Source: Alistipes sp. (lineage in GTDB: Bacteria > Bacillota > Clostridia > Oscillospirales > Ruminococcaceae). Taken from it: a stretch of DNA of 44,296 bases. The stretch is taken from positions 489,962-534,257 of the forward strand of contig JAMPAJ010000001.1 of assembly GCA_023667265.1 (NCBI GenBank), given 5' to 3'. Under the pieces are notes generated by a model, which worked only from the letters and a program-made list of their open reading frames with translations, was not told the origin of the DNA and made no database searches. Shown here in pieces: positions 26,648 through 34,431 of this stretch. The stretch's first letter is position 1; every line of letters begins with the position of its first letter. Both the position numbers and the translations under genes were made by a program.

Positions 26648-27033
26648 TGAGGCTATCGTTTTCTGATTGAAAACGGCGTTGAACTGTACCCCGAAAATGG
26701 GTTATAAATTCTATAAAGCAGGAATGAGTGAAAATTCGTCTGGATCACTTTGTTCGATTACAAAGGTTGTTTTTGTATTATCAAAAAAGTAATCGGGATC
26801 AGATGTCTCTATTGAGCGTGTTTCCGAGCTATTATCATGTGGCAGCTGTCTCCATTTGCATTAGCTTTCCACAAGATATAGCACGGCATTTATTAATTTT
26901 CTCTTTTTCCATTGTTTATCTGTAAAAATTGGTACAGCTTCTTAAATTATATGCATTTGTTATGTTTATATTTTTGATCTATTATTAATAATAATTTATT
27001 GTATTAAAAAGTGCTTAGAAAGTGAATTGTAAA
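26648..27033. other. Gap without a supported gene
   Basis: This stretch is AT-rich. A 65-codon rightward frame (26728-26925) has no ribosome site and an unremarkable composition. ACTGTACC near 26686 and GGTACAGCT near 26930 form a loose inverted pair, which could be the ends of a decayed insertion sequence, but no transposase remnant was recognised. Confidence 0.4.
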
Positions 27034-28287
27034 TCAATTAAGTACAGACTGCATATCTTGTCCTTTTGGGGAATTCTTTAAAATAATTTTTACCATTCTA
27101 TTAGCAGCCATATTAGACTCTGTATAATCAGTATCTTCTTTGGAACCTTTACCATATACTATTAAATTTTCACCATTTAAGGAAAATTCAGTTATTAAAA
27201 GTTCTTTTATGACACTTGCTCTATCTTCTGAAATTTTAATTGCATTTTTTTCATTTCTATAGTCATCATCGGCGGCCGTTCCTACAAGGTAAACTTTTTC
27301 ATTAGTTAATTTTAAATATTCAGCAATTGGACGTAAAGCATCAACCGCTTCTTGATGACTACAATTTAATTCTTTATGCTGATCAGTTCCTTCTTTCGCT
27401 GGTTTAAAGCCAATTTCTACATACAGTCCATTATCTGGTATTTGAAAACAAACAGTTGAAACAGGAAAATCGGAAGACCAATTTTCATTTGTATTATTTA
27501 CCTCTTTAAATTTTACAGTTGCTCCAGCACGTTCTAAAATTTTTTGCCATATTTTTTTCAATATAGATTTTTTCTCAGCACCCAACGGATCTTGCTTTCC
27601 AGATACTTCACCTATACCATACCACTCAATTTCAGTATTTTTCAAGTCATTTAGATAATATTCACCTATATGTAATGATTCAATTTTATTTTCTATAGCA
27701 CCATCATCCGTACTTGGAAGTAAAAGATTGAGCCATTCTGAATCACAAAAAGATACTTCGCCGCTTGTACTGAATCCAGTATCACAAATTATAATCTTCT
27801 TTTTTGCTGTTTCATCGTTGTTATTTGAAAAGAATTTACTTGCCTCATCAATTGCAGCAAATGTATCCACCTCTGAAGAATCTATTTGAAGACTTTCTAT
27901 AGCGTCATCAACTATATTCTTTATACCATTTTTATCTTTTGTATCAAAATAATATTGTTCCCACTGAGTTATATTATTTTTTCTCCAACGTTCATAATTT
28001 TTGTCATTAATAATATCTGTTATATCAACATGTACAACAGATGGATTACTATCAACTTCAATTAACATCAATTTTGAATCTCTTGATGCCACATATATGT
28101 CTTTGATATCATCAGTCAAATCTGGCTGTATCTTTTTACTGTTTTGATGCTTACCATAAATTATCGCCATATTTGTTGGAATAGTATTGTTGCTAATCTC
28201 ACTACCACTGGATGTACACGCACTAAAAGTTGAACAGATCATAATTGCAATAAAATTTAAAATAAAACTTCTGTTTTTATTAACCAT
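27034..28287 (-). CDS. Lipoprotein with VWA-like and OmpA-like domains
   Basis: A 417-aa exported protein. The signal peptide ends in a lipobox-like FSAC (Cys24; Phe at -3 is unusual). Residues about 120-260 look VWA-like: VDTFAAIDEASKFF then KKIIICDTGFSTSGEVSF and a later WYGIGEVSGKQDPLG. Residues from about 310 to the end follow OmpA/MotB peptidoglycan-binding domains (ALRPIAEYLKL, VYLVGTAADDD, ISEDRASVIKELL, NMAANRMVKI). It is the last gene of a three-gene operon, 17 bp after the membrane-protein gene, and is much richer in AT than the core. In a single-membrane cell the OmpA domain would face the wall. Confidence 0.8.
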   Translation of the reverse strand: MVNKNRSFILNFIAIMICSTFSACTSSGSEISNNTIPTNMAIIYGKHQNSKKIQPDLTDDIKDIYVASRDSKLMLIEVDSNPSVVHVDITDIINDKNYERWRKNNITQWEQYYFDTKDKNGIKNIVDDAIESLQIDSSEVDTFAAIDEASKFFSNNNDETAKKKIIICDTGFSTSGEVSFCDSEWLNLLLPSTDDGAIENKIESLHIGEYYLNDLKNTEIEWYGIGEVSGKQDPLGAEKKSILKKIWQKILERAGATVKFKEVNNTNENWSSDFPVSTVCFQIPDNGLYVEIGFKPAKEGTDQHKELNCSHQEAVDALRPIAEYLKLTNEKVYLVGTAADDDYRNEKNAIKISEDRASVIKELLITEFSLNGENLIVYGKGSKEDTDYTESNMAANRMVKIILKNSPKGQDMQSVLN

Positions 28288-28304
28288 AAATGCACCTCTA
28301 TATA

Positions 28305-29093
28305 TTAATTCGTTTTATTTTGCATTTTTAAAACATAATCATCTACATAAGCATCAATTTGCTCAAAAATCATTGTCTTCCATTTATCGATTAAGTCAAT
28401 GTTGTTATCATCATTATTATTAACATTTGCATTATTATAAAGCTCGTTATTCTCATCTTCATATCCTTTAATAATAGCCTTTAAATTTGCTTCTTGTGTT
28501 TGTAATATCGCAAGTCTTTTTGATACATTATGTAAATCAAATATATACGGATCACAAGATAAACAACCAGCTGATAAAGTTACTAAACTTGTAATCAATG
28601 GAAGAATCATCATAAAGTAAGGAAAATTTTCATATCCACCAGCATAGTCTGTTGAATCTATTTGACTTAATCTCATTATCAAATTTATTACAAATCCAGC
28701 AATAAATGCGGCCCCAGCAAAAACAAGAACGAGCCATATTAAAGGAGGTTTATGTTCCTTAAAATATGTATCTTTGCTATCTTTTTCTTTATCATACGAT
28801 GTGCTTGCTAATCCATGTTTAATCAAGCAAAGTGCATATCCAATAAATATTGGAGATACATCAAATGCTACAGCCAGACCAAGTATTATTGGAATGGTGG
28901 TAATAATATTATCAATATTAAATATATCGATAAAATCAGTAATACCATTTGCTTTACATACAAGTTCAGCAAATCCTGCTGCATCGCATATCATGGCGAT
29001 TAGTGTCAACCAAAATGTTATACCAATCTTTCCTTGCCATGGCATAGTAATAGTAGTTTCAAGATCCTTCCATTTAATCTTTATCTTGCTCAT
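28305..29093 (-). CDS. Membrane protein with four transmembrane segments and a cytoplasmic coiled coil
   Basis: A 262-aa protein. TM1 about residues 24-46, TM2 60-85, TM3 116-138 and TM4 156-178, then about 75 hydrophilic residues with a coiled-coil segment (KRLAILQTQEANLKAIIK) and an Asn/Asp-rich linker. No family is recognised. Pairing with an OmpA-domain partner recalls the MotA-MotB and ZorA-ZorB logic, but I see no MotA signature. The start at 29093 is chosen because AAGGAGG is nine bases upstream; ATG 29099 is too close. The gene overlaps the upstream gene by 20 bp, so translation is coupled. Confidence 0.75.
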   Translation of the reverse strand: MSKIKIKWKDLETTITMPWQGKIGITFWLTLIAMICDAAGFAELVCKANGITDFIDIFNIDNIITTIPIILGLAVAFDVSPIFIGYALCLIKHGLASTSYDKEKDSKDTYFKEHKPPLIWLVLVFAGAAFIAGFVINLIMRLSQIDSTDYAGGYENFPYFMMILPLITSLVTLSAGCLSCDPYIFDLHNVSKRLAILQTQEANLKAIIKGYEDENNELYNNANVNNNDDNNIDLIDKWKTMIFEQIDAYVDDYVLKMQNKTN

Positions 29094-29517
29094 TTTCATT
29101 TACCTCCTTATTATTTCTAGCACCAAACATGGAACTTTGTGAGAGTAGTATTTCAATATGTTTACGATCTTCTTCAAGTACTTTAATTTCCTTTTCTATA
29201 TTTCCAAGACTAGTCTTAGCTCTTTCATATTCAGATCTTCTTATACTAGCTTTATCATGAATGTGTTGTTTCTGGCTTCTTTTCTTATTCTCCCCATTAT
29301 TTTTCATAAAAGCGGCATAAAACTCAACTTCTGATTTTAACATTTCTTTAACAGTATCAGGATTTACGCCTTGATCAATCATTTTTCTTATTCTTTTTTC
29401 CATTTTCTTTATGTCAGGCCTTTGAAACTTTTTGTCATTGTCAAATGGTGAAACCAACTTTTCAATTAATCCAATTGTACTATCCGAACTTTCTATAATT
29501 ACATCTTTTTTTGCCAT
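29074..29517 (-). CDS. Highly charged coiled-coil protein, first gene of the three-gene operon
   Basis: A 147-aa soluble protein with no membrane segments. The first half holds a short helix-loop region (RIRKMIDQGVNPDTVKEML). The second half is a long charged coiled coil (ERAKTSLGNIEKEIKVLEED) ending in an acidic tail. No known family. AAAGGAGG precedes the ATG. It follows the leftward outward promoter at 29590-29618 and overlaps the membrane-protein gene, so the three proteins are probably made in fixed proportion and may form one complex. Confidence 0.72.
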   Translation of the reverse strand: MAKKDVIIESSDSTIGLIEKLVSPFDNDKKFQRPDIKKMEKRIRKMIDQGVNPDTVKEMLKSEVEFYAAFMKNNGENKKRSQKQHIHDKASIRRSEYERAKTSLGNIEKEIKVLEEDRKHIEILLSQSSMFGARNNKEVNENEQDKD

Positions 29518-29589
29518 TGTAGATCCTCCTTTAGAAATATTTAAACTAAATTCGCATTATTTTGTCTATAAGTGATATTTTATAATTCT

Positions 29590-29653
29590 ACTTTACCAAA
29601 AAAGTCGAATTATGTCAAGCGATTTGGCACAAGGTGCAAATTTCAGGCAAATC
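29590..29653 (-). promoter_or_regulatory. Left outward promoter with upstream operator
   Basis: Read leftward: TTGACA (complement of 29613-29618), 17-bp spacer, TAAAGT (complement of 29590-29595). Upstream lies a conserved block with the palindrome-like TTTGCACCTTGTGCCAAA (complement of 29622-29639) and a TTTGCC word. The 64 bp match the right copy at 32473-32536 in inverted orientation at 53 positions; 37 of the 40 bases through TTGAC are identical. It drives the three-gene operon. Confidence 0.8.
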
Positions 29654-29663
29654 ATGACGAAAA

Positions 29664-29702
29664 ACCTCGGTATTAGACTGGAAGACAGTCTAATACCGAG
29701 GT
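29664..29702 (-). terminator. Terminator of the XRE regulator gene
   Basis: A perfect 16-bp stem, ACCTCGGTATTAGACT (29664-29679) with AGTCTAATACCGAGGT (29687-29702) and a 7-base loop, followed on the minus strand by TTTTT. It insulates the regulator from the outward promoter next to it. Confidence 0.9.
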
Positions 29703-29708
29703 ATAACT

Positions 29709-30098
29709 TTATTTTTTCCCTTTCGAATTATCCTCAGATTTCAAAATAAGAAGAATAGTATCAAATAAATACTTCTTATCCTTCTGACTGAAACCTGAAA
29801 TAACATTAACCATACTGCCCAAGGACATATTAGAAGCCAGTTTTTCATTGAGTTTCCGATATTCAACCTTATTCTGACATCTTCCAAGCAGATAATCCAC
29901 CGGAACATGGAAATAATCAGCGAATTTTATCAGCATAGCAGCACCGGGAGGAGTAAGCCCTTGCTCATAATGCGCTAAAGTGCTCTCACTGATATTGAAT
30001 ATTTTAGCAAATTCTTTCTGTGTAAAACCGCTGTTTTTTCTTAGTTCAGCTAATGTGCTGCCGATGATGTTATTCAGTGATATCGAATCTGATTTCAT
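29709..30098 (-). CDS. XRE-family transcriptional regulator
   Basis: A 129-aa DNA-binding protein. A classic helix-turn-helix spans residues about 12-66 (LRKNSGFTQKEFAKIFNI, then SESTLAHYEQGLTPP and DYFHVPVDYLLG). The C-terminal 50 residues are helical and may dimerise. GAGCGAGGAC precedes the ATG. It is divergent from the response-regulator gene with 267 bp between, and it ends at a strong terminator beside the left outward promoter. It may repress or activate the outward promoters or the divergent promoter; this is inference. Confidence 0.92.
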   Translation of the reverse strand: MKSDSISLNNIIGSTLAELRKNSGFTQKEFAKIFNISESTLAHYEQGLTPPGAAMLIKFADYFHVPVDYLLGRCQNKVEYRKLNEKLASNMSLGSMVNVISGFSQKDKKYLFDTILLILKSEDNSKGKK

Positions 30099-30218
30099 GT
30101 CCTCGCTCCCAGTAATGTGATGATACCTAATTATAATATAAAATACAGTTTTATTGTTGGAATCAGCATTATTTTTGATGATTAAGCATAAATATGTAGA
30201 TTAACAATGAGTATTTAT

Positions 30219-30248
30219 ACTGTTAAGCGTAGTATTTATACAGTTAGA
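30219..30248 (+). promoter_or_regulatory. Direct-repeat binding site of LytTR/AgrA type
   Basis: ACTGTTAAG (30219-30227) and ACAGTTAGA (30240-30248) repeat with 12 bases between (21 bp start to start), inside a longer repeat beginning AGTATTTATAC. AgrA-type LytTR proteins bind paired sites close to ACAGTTAAG-N12-ACAGTTAGG. The site lies between the XRE gene and the LytTR regulator gene, so it may be self-control of the operon. Confidence 0.75.
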
Positions 30249-30286
30249 GAAACTAATGATAAACACGATAAAATTGAAAGAAGCTC

Positions 30287-30315
30287 TTGCAAATTGCGCC
30301 AAATAAAGATATAAT
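30287..30315 (+). promoter_or_regulatory. Promoter of the response regulator-kinase operon
   Basis: TTGCAA (30287-30292), 17-bp spacer, TATAAT (30310-30315). The ribosome site GGGAG is at 30352-30356. The paired LytTR-type site ends 38 bp before the -35. A leftward -10 candidate for the XRE gene (TATAAT, complement of 30130-30135) has no clear -35. Confidence 0.72.
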
Positions 30316-30365
30316 AGGAGATAAGTTCAATGCTTGCCGAACAAATCAAATGGGAGATGATATGA

Positions 30366-31097
30366 ATGCGAATCGCAGTATGTGATGATAATACTGTTAT
30401 GCTGTCAAAATTGAAGGGAATAATTCATGGTGCTTTCTCTGTTTATACAGATGCGTTTGAGATATTGACTTATTCTTCCGGAACATTGTTGCTAAATGCA
30501 CACAAACAGGAAGCCTTTCAAATAATATTTTTAGATATTGATATGCCAAAAGTATCCGGATTTGATGTAGCAAAAACACTTCGTGATGATTTTTCAAATT
30601 GCTTTATCATTTTCATAACCAGTCATTCCGAACTGGTATATGAGAGTATGGATTTCCAGCCGTTTCACTTTATTCAAAAGAATTGTGAGATTTCAATAGA
30701 AGAGAGTATGTCCAGAATAGTGAAAAAACTGATGAAACACATGAAGCAATATGAAAAAGTAATTCTGGAAGATAAGGAATCCGGCAGACATGCTGTCTAT
30801 ATTCATGATATCATGTACATAGAAAGTGAGAAGCATTATTTAAATTACTATATCGCCGGAAGAAATGCTTCTATTAAGAAAAGAGGAAGCATAAAGGAAT
30901 GCGAAGAAAAGTATGAAAGATATGATTTTGTGAAAATACATAAGAGATACTTGATTAATCTTAGATATTTAGCGGATTTTGATGGAAGCAAAAATGAAGT
31001 AACAATCAGTAAAATTGACAAAAAACTAACCATGAGCAAGAATTACAAGAAAAATGTTGATGAGAGATATACGCTGTACTTGAGGTCGATATTATGA
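30366..31097 (+). CDS. LytTR-family response regulator, AgrA-like
   Basis: A 243-aa protein. The receiver domain (1-125) has the acidic pair in VCDDN, the phosphorylated Asp57 in FLDIDMPKVSG and the conserved Thr/Ser in FITSHSE. The LytTR DNA-binding domain (140-240) shows YIESEKHYLNYYI and VKIHKRYLINLRYL. The ATG has GGGAG nine bases upstream. It overlaps the kinase gene by four bases (ATGA), so the pair is coupled. The direct repeat at 30219-30248 is its likely target. Confidence 0.93.
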   Translation: MRIAVCDDNTVMLSKLKGIIHGAFSVYTDAFEILTYSSGTLLLNAHKQEAFQIIFLDIDMPKVSGFDVAKTLRDDFSNCFIIFITSHSELVYESMDFQPFHFIQKNCEISIEESMSRIVKKLMKHMKQYEKVILEDKESGRHAVYIHDIMYIESEKHYLNYYIAGRNASIKKRGSIKECEEKYERYDFVKIHKRYLINLRYLADFDGSKNEVTISKIDKKLTMSKNYKKNVDERYTLYLRSIL

Positions 31098-32413
31098 GTG
31101 TACTGTGGGATTTATTTGAAATCACCGTCAATTTCTTTCAAGGCTTTATCATGATATTTTTCGCTTATGCTTACCTTGGCGACAAGAACAACAGAAAATT
31201 CTTGAAGAGCGGTGGAGTCTTGTTTGGTATTGCATTAGCAGCTGCAATCTCCATACTGGATTATTATATGGTATTTGAGAATTTTTATGCGCTTCTGTAT
31301 ATTGTAATCATCTTTTGGTATGCTGCGGCTAGTTTAGAAGGTACATGGCTAAAAAAGGCGTATGCATCTGTTCTGCCAGTTCTGATTGTACTTGTTCCAT
31401 CTGCATTAATTTCAAATTTTACAGCGTTTCTTTTCAAAACAAGCTTGTATGATATATGCTCGAAAAAAACTATTGATCGGTTTATCACAGTTATTGTTGT
31501 ACAGTTTGCGATAATTTACATTATGGCTTTTCTATTGAAAATACTGAAAAAGAATGAAAACGGAAAAAATTCGCTGGCAGTTACAGAATGGGCTTTAATA
31601 TCTTCAGTTCTTGTGATTAGTATTATTATCGGAGCATTTCTGGATATGTTGTCATTAGAGGGGATATCTCATGGAAGCAGAAGGTATTTGGTGTTTTCTC
31701 TGGCTGGAATCATATTGATCAATATTGTAGTTTGTTACTTAGTTGTAGACTTGGGAAGAAAGAATACGGCAATGCGTGAAAATGAGCTGCTTCGTATTCA
31801 GCAGGAGTACAACAAACAGTATGTAGAAAATGCAGATACAGAATACGATTTGATACGAAAAATGCGACATGATTTTAGAGACAACTATTCTGCATTGTAC
31901 ACATTGCTTGCTGATGGAAATGTAAAGTCAGCAATGCAGCATATTGAAAAGCATTTGGATAAGCTAGTGAAAACAGAAACATTTGTACATACTGAAAATG
32001 ATATTGTAAATGCAGTGATCAACAGTAAATTGTCAGCTGCGAGATCATTTGGAATAGAAGCGACATGTCTGTCTGTTTCGGCTTTTCATGAAGTTGATGA
32101 TATTGATCTGTGCAGACTGTTGTCCAATATGCTGGAGAATGCGATAACGGCCTGTAATTCCAGTCAAAGAGGGGACAAGCAGATTTATTTGAAAATTAGT
32201 TCAGATGAGTACAAGTATATATTCAATCTGAAAAATACAATCGATGATTCTGTTCTGAAAAAGAATCCGGCTTTGAAGACAACCAAGAAGGAGAAAAGTT
32301 CGCATGGGTACGGTACAAAGATCATACGTGATATTGCAAGAAAATATCACGGGAAGTGTGATTTTTATGAGGAGGATGGTTTTTTCTGCTGTAGTGTGAC
32401 GCTAAGAAGATGA
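31094..32413 (+). CDS. GHKL sensor histidine kinase, AgrC-like
   Basis: A 439-aa membrane kinase. About six transmembrane segments fill residues 5-225, the layout of peptide-pheromone receptors. A coiled linker follows, then the phosphoacceptor RKMRHDFRDN (His259), the N-box segment LLSNMLENAITAC, and the ATP-lid motif HGYGTKII. These place it in the HPK10/AgrC class. No agrB or agrD gene is next to it, so the signal is unknown. A strong terminator follows at 32426. Confidence 0.92.
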   Translation: MSVLWDLFEITVNFFQGFIMIFFAYAYLGDKNNRKFLKSGGVLFGIALAAAISILDYYMVFENFYALLYIVIIFWYAAASLEGTWLKKAYASVLPVLIVLVPSALISNFTAFLFKTSLYDICSKKTIDRFITVIVVQFAIIYIMAFLLKILKKNENGKNSLAVTEWALISSVLVISIIIGAFLDMLSLEGISHGSRRYLVFSLAGIILINIVVCYLVVDLGRKNTAMRENELLRIQQEYNKQYVENADTEYDLIRKMRHDFRDNYSALYTLLADGNVKSAMQHIEKHLDKLVKTETFVHTENDIVNAVINSKLSAARSFGIEATCLSVSAFHEVDDIDLCRLLSNMLENAITACNSSQRGDKQIYLKISSDEYKYIFNLKNTIDDSVLKKNPALKTTKKEKSSHGYGTKIIRDIARKYHGKCDFYEEDGFFCCSVTLRR

Positions 32414-32425
32414 GAATGAATTTTG

Positions 32426-32466
32426 GAGTGATATTGTACTTGAATGGTGCGATATCACTCTTTCTT
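32426..32466 (+). terminator. Terminator of the regulator-kinase operon
   Basis: GAGTGATAT (32426-32434) pairs with ATATCACTC (32452-32460), followed by TTTCTTT. It lies just before the right outward promoter, mirroring the left side of the island. Confidence 0.85.
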
Positions 32467-32472
32467 TGTCCT

Positions 32473-32536
32473 GATTTGCCTGATTTTTGCACCTTGTGCC
32501 AAAACGCTTGACTTTTTTTGTCGAGTTTGGTAAAGT
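32473..32536 (+). promoter_or_regulatory. Right outward promoter with upstream operator
   Basis: TTGACT (32508-32513), 17-bp spacer, TAAAGT (32531-32536), preceded by the same block as the left copy: GATTTGCC at 32473-32480 and TTTGCACCTTGTGCCAAA at 32486-32503. TTTGC recurs after 11 bp (32475 and 32486). The -10 and operator match the left copy while the -10/-35 spacer differs, which fits selection for regulated promoters more than transposon ends. Confidence 0.8.
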
Positions 32537-32775
32537 GAAAATGTTGGATGCATATGTAGTTAGGACAAGAGATGTTGTAGGCGCAGTTTAAATTCCTTTC
32601 ATTTTATGCTGGATATTTTTTGTAAAGTATGGTATAATGAAGATGATTCAATCAGGAAAACCACTGTGTTATGGCAACGGATTACTATATGGCTATAGCA
32701 CATGATTTATATAACTAAAGTGTTATGTGCTTGAAACAGATGAAAAATATAAACTGATTTGATGAGGTAAACAGT
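32537..32775 (+). other. Long leader between the outward promoter and the broken glycosyltransferase gene
   Basis: This 239-bp stretch holds no supported gene. A 16-codon frame from ATG 32541 begins at the predicted transcription start and has no ribosome site. An extended -10, TGGTATAAT at 32630-32638, may be a second promoter without a clear -35. AGCACAT near 32697 and ATGTGCT near 32725 can pair weakly. Confidence 0.45.
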
Positions 32776-33649
32776 ATGGATAGCATATGGTTAAGTATCA
32801 TAATACCTGTATATAACCCGCCAATGGATTTGTTTGAAAAATGCATAAAGAGCGCGTTGAAAATTACCATTCCAATGGAGATTATTTTAATTGATGATGG
32901 GTCTAAAGATTCTATTCATGAGTTTTGTTGTAGTATGCAAAGCAACAATATCCACTGCTTTTCTCAGCAAAACAGAGGAGTTAGTGCTGCAAGAAATTTG
33001 GGAATAGAGAAGGCACGAGGTAAATATATCTTCTTTTTGGATGCGGATGATGAAATATCATCAGAATGGTGTGAGTTTATCAATAAGCAATATAAGCAAA
33101 TAACAGGTGATTGGGTATTATTTGATGTAATTGGGCGTTTCCCAAAAGATGATACATTTCTGGCACGAGAAGTATTCAAACAAGATTTAAAAAAAATATC
33201 AACTAAGCAAGTTTCGATGATTATGACTCAAAGTGCTGCTTTAAACGAGTGCTGGGGAAAACTGATTTCAAGAGAATTTGTTGCGAATAATCATATTTGT
33301 TTTCCTAAAGGTATAAGCTGGCTTTTATGCTTTAAGACAATATGAAAAATACCACAAAGAAATTCGTATAGTTCTATACCAGGCTCTACATGATTCAGGT
33401 ATTCTTGATATTGTCGAAAAACTGCTTAAAGTTCTGTATCCCGGATATTACAGCGATAAGGTCTATAAAATTTACAGTCTGAGAAACAATATGTCTGCTG
33501 CGATAGAGGACGTAATATTTCATCTGAATAAGCAGATTATGATCGTGCTGAGATATTGCTTTCCTTTTACTGAGATGTCGGCTTCGGAGCTGGAAGAAAA
33601 AGCGGAGAATAATCATTTTCATGTATTGGACAAATTGAGAAATTCGTGA
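32776..33649 (+). pseudogene. Broken family 2 glycosyltransferase gene
   Basis: The first 189 codons (32776-33345) encode a GT2 domain: IIIPVYNPP, LIDDGSKDS, NRGVSAARNLGI and FFLDADDE. The frame stops shortly after the CFPKGI segment, where intact members go on to the catalytic acceptor region. A shift of frame at about 33330 continues with an open frame (FYALRQYEKYHKE onward) to the stop at 33647-33649, which looks like the C-terminal end of such a protein. The middle of the catalytic part is missing, so an internal deletion with frameshift is likely. No function is expected. Confidence 0.65.
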
Positions 33650-33735
33650 TACAATATAATCATACTAAACATATAAGAATAATAAAAATCACGTCTGCAT
33701 TTAAAAACATTAGAAATATTGGGGAGGGAGAGAAT

Positions 33736-34353
33736 GTGAAAAGTATTTTATGCTTTGGCGATTCAAATACATATGGACTGATTCCGAATACAAACGGAAA
33801 GTATCCTTTCGGAGTTCGCTGGACGAGCGTTCTGGCACAGAAGCTTGGTTTTAAGGATTATCATGTGATTGAAGAAGGATTATGCGGCAGAACTACAATG
33901 TTTGATGATCCGCTTCGTGACGGACGATGCGGAGTGAAAATATTGCCGACAATTCTTGAAACGCACTCTCCCATAGATTTTACAATTATAATGCTTGGGA
34001 CAAACGACTGTAAAACGATATACGGTGCTACTGCGGAAATCATAGCCAAAGGTGCAGCAAGATTGATAAATCAGGTTCGTTCCATTGCAAAAGACAGTGA
34101 AATTCTTCTTATTTCTCCGATCCATCTTGGAAATGATGTGAAGAATTTTGACGCTGAATTTTCAGATGTTTCTGTGGAGGTTTCTAAAAATATTACCGGT
34201 GCATATAAGAAATTTTCTGTAATGGAAAAAATACATTTTCTTGACGCAGCAGCCTTTTCTGAACCAAGTGGTGATGATCAGGAACATTTGAATGAAAATG
34301 GTCACAGATTTCTTGCAGAAGCAGTACTAAAGAAAGTCTTGGCAATATTATAA
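33736..34353 (+). CDS. SGNH/GDSL-family hydrolase
   Basis: A 205-aa soluble esterase-type enzyme with no signal peptide. The blocks are all present: I is CFGDSNTYG (nucleophile Ser10), II holds the Gly in EGLCGRTT, III is LGTNDCK, and V holds Asp and His in the DDQEHLNENGH region. Arylesterase-like members of this size act on small esters. The GTG start at 33736 has GGGGAGGG upstream; the longer frame from 33646 has no ribosome site. It is followed by a strong terminator. Confidence 0.9.
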   Translation: MKSILCFGDSNTYGLIPNTNGKYPFGVRWTSVLAQKLGFKDYHVIEEGLCGRTTMFDDPLRDGRCGVKILPTILETHSPIDFTIIMLGTNDCKTIYGATAEIIAKGAARLINQVRSIAKDSEILLISPIHLGNDVKNFDAEFSDVSVEVSKNITGAYKKFSVMEKIHFLDAAAFSEPSGDDQEHLNENGHRFLAEAVLKKVLAIL

Positions 34354-34431
34354 TATATAGACATATGCAGTTGTGCATTTTGCTTTCTGTTATAGTTCGA
34401 TGATCATAATTAAATAATGATGTTGTATTTC

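Noticed and set aside
26728-26925. A 65-codon rightward frame after the tRNA gene
   Set aside because: No ribosome site, no family resemblance and length within chance for AT-rich DNA.
27034-29517. Direct assignment of the three-gene operon to Zorya defence
   Set aside because: Only the OmpA-like domain is shared. The membrane protein shows no MotA signature and the lipoprotein has an extra VWA-like part.
30330-30365. An 11-codon leader peptide (MLAEQIKWEMI) ending at the response-regulator start
   Set aside because: Its ribosome site (AGGAG at 30316-30320) would lie upstream of the predicted transcription start near 30322, so it is probably not translated.
29590-32536. The inverted 64-bp blocks as terminal inverted repeats of a transposon
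   Set aside because: No target duplication is visible, there is no transposase, and the conserved positions are those of -10, -35 and operator while the spacer varies. Not fully excluded.
32541-32591. A 16-codon frame right after the right outward promoter, as a pheromone precursor
   Set aside because: It starts at or before the predicted transcript start, has no ribosome site and lacks a hydrophobic or charged precursor pattern.
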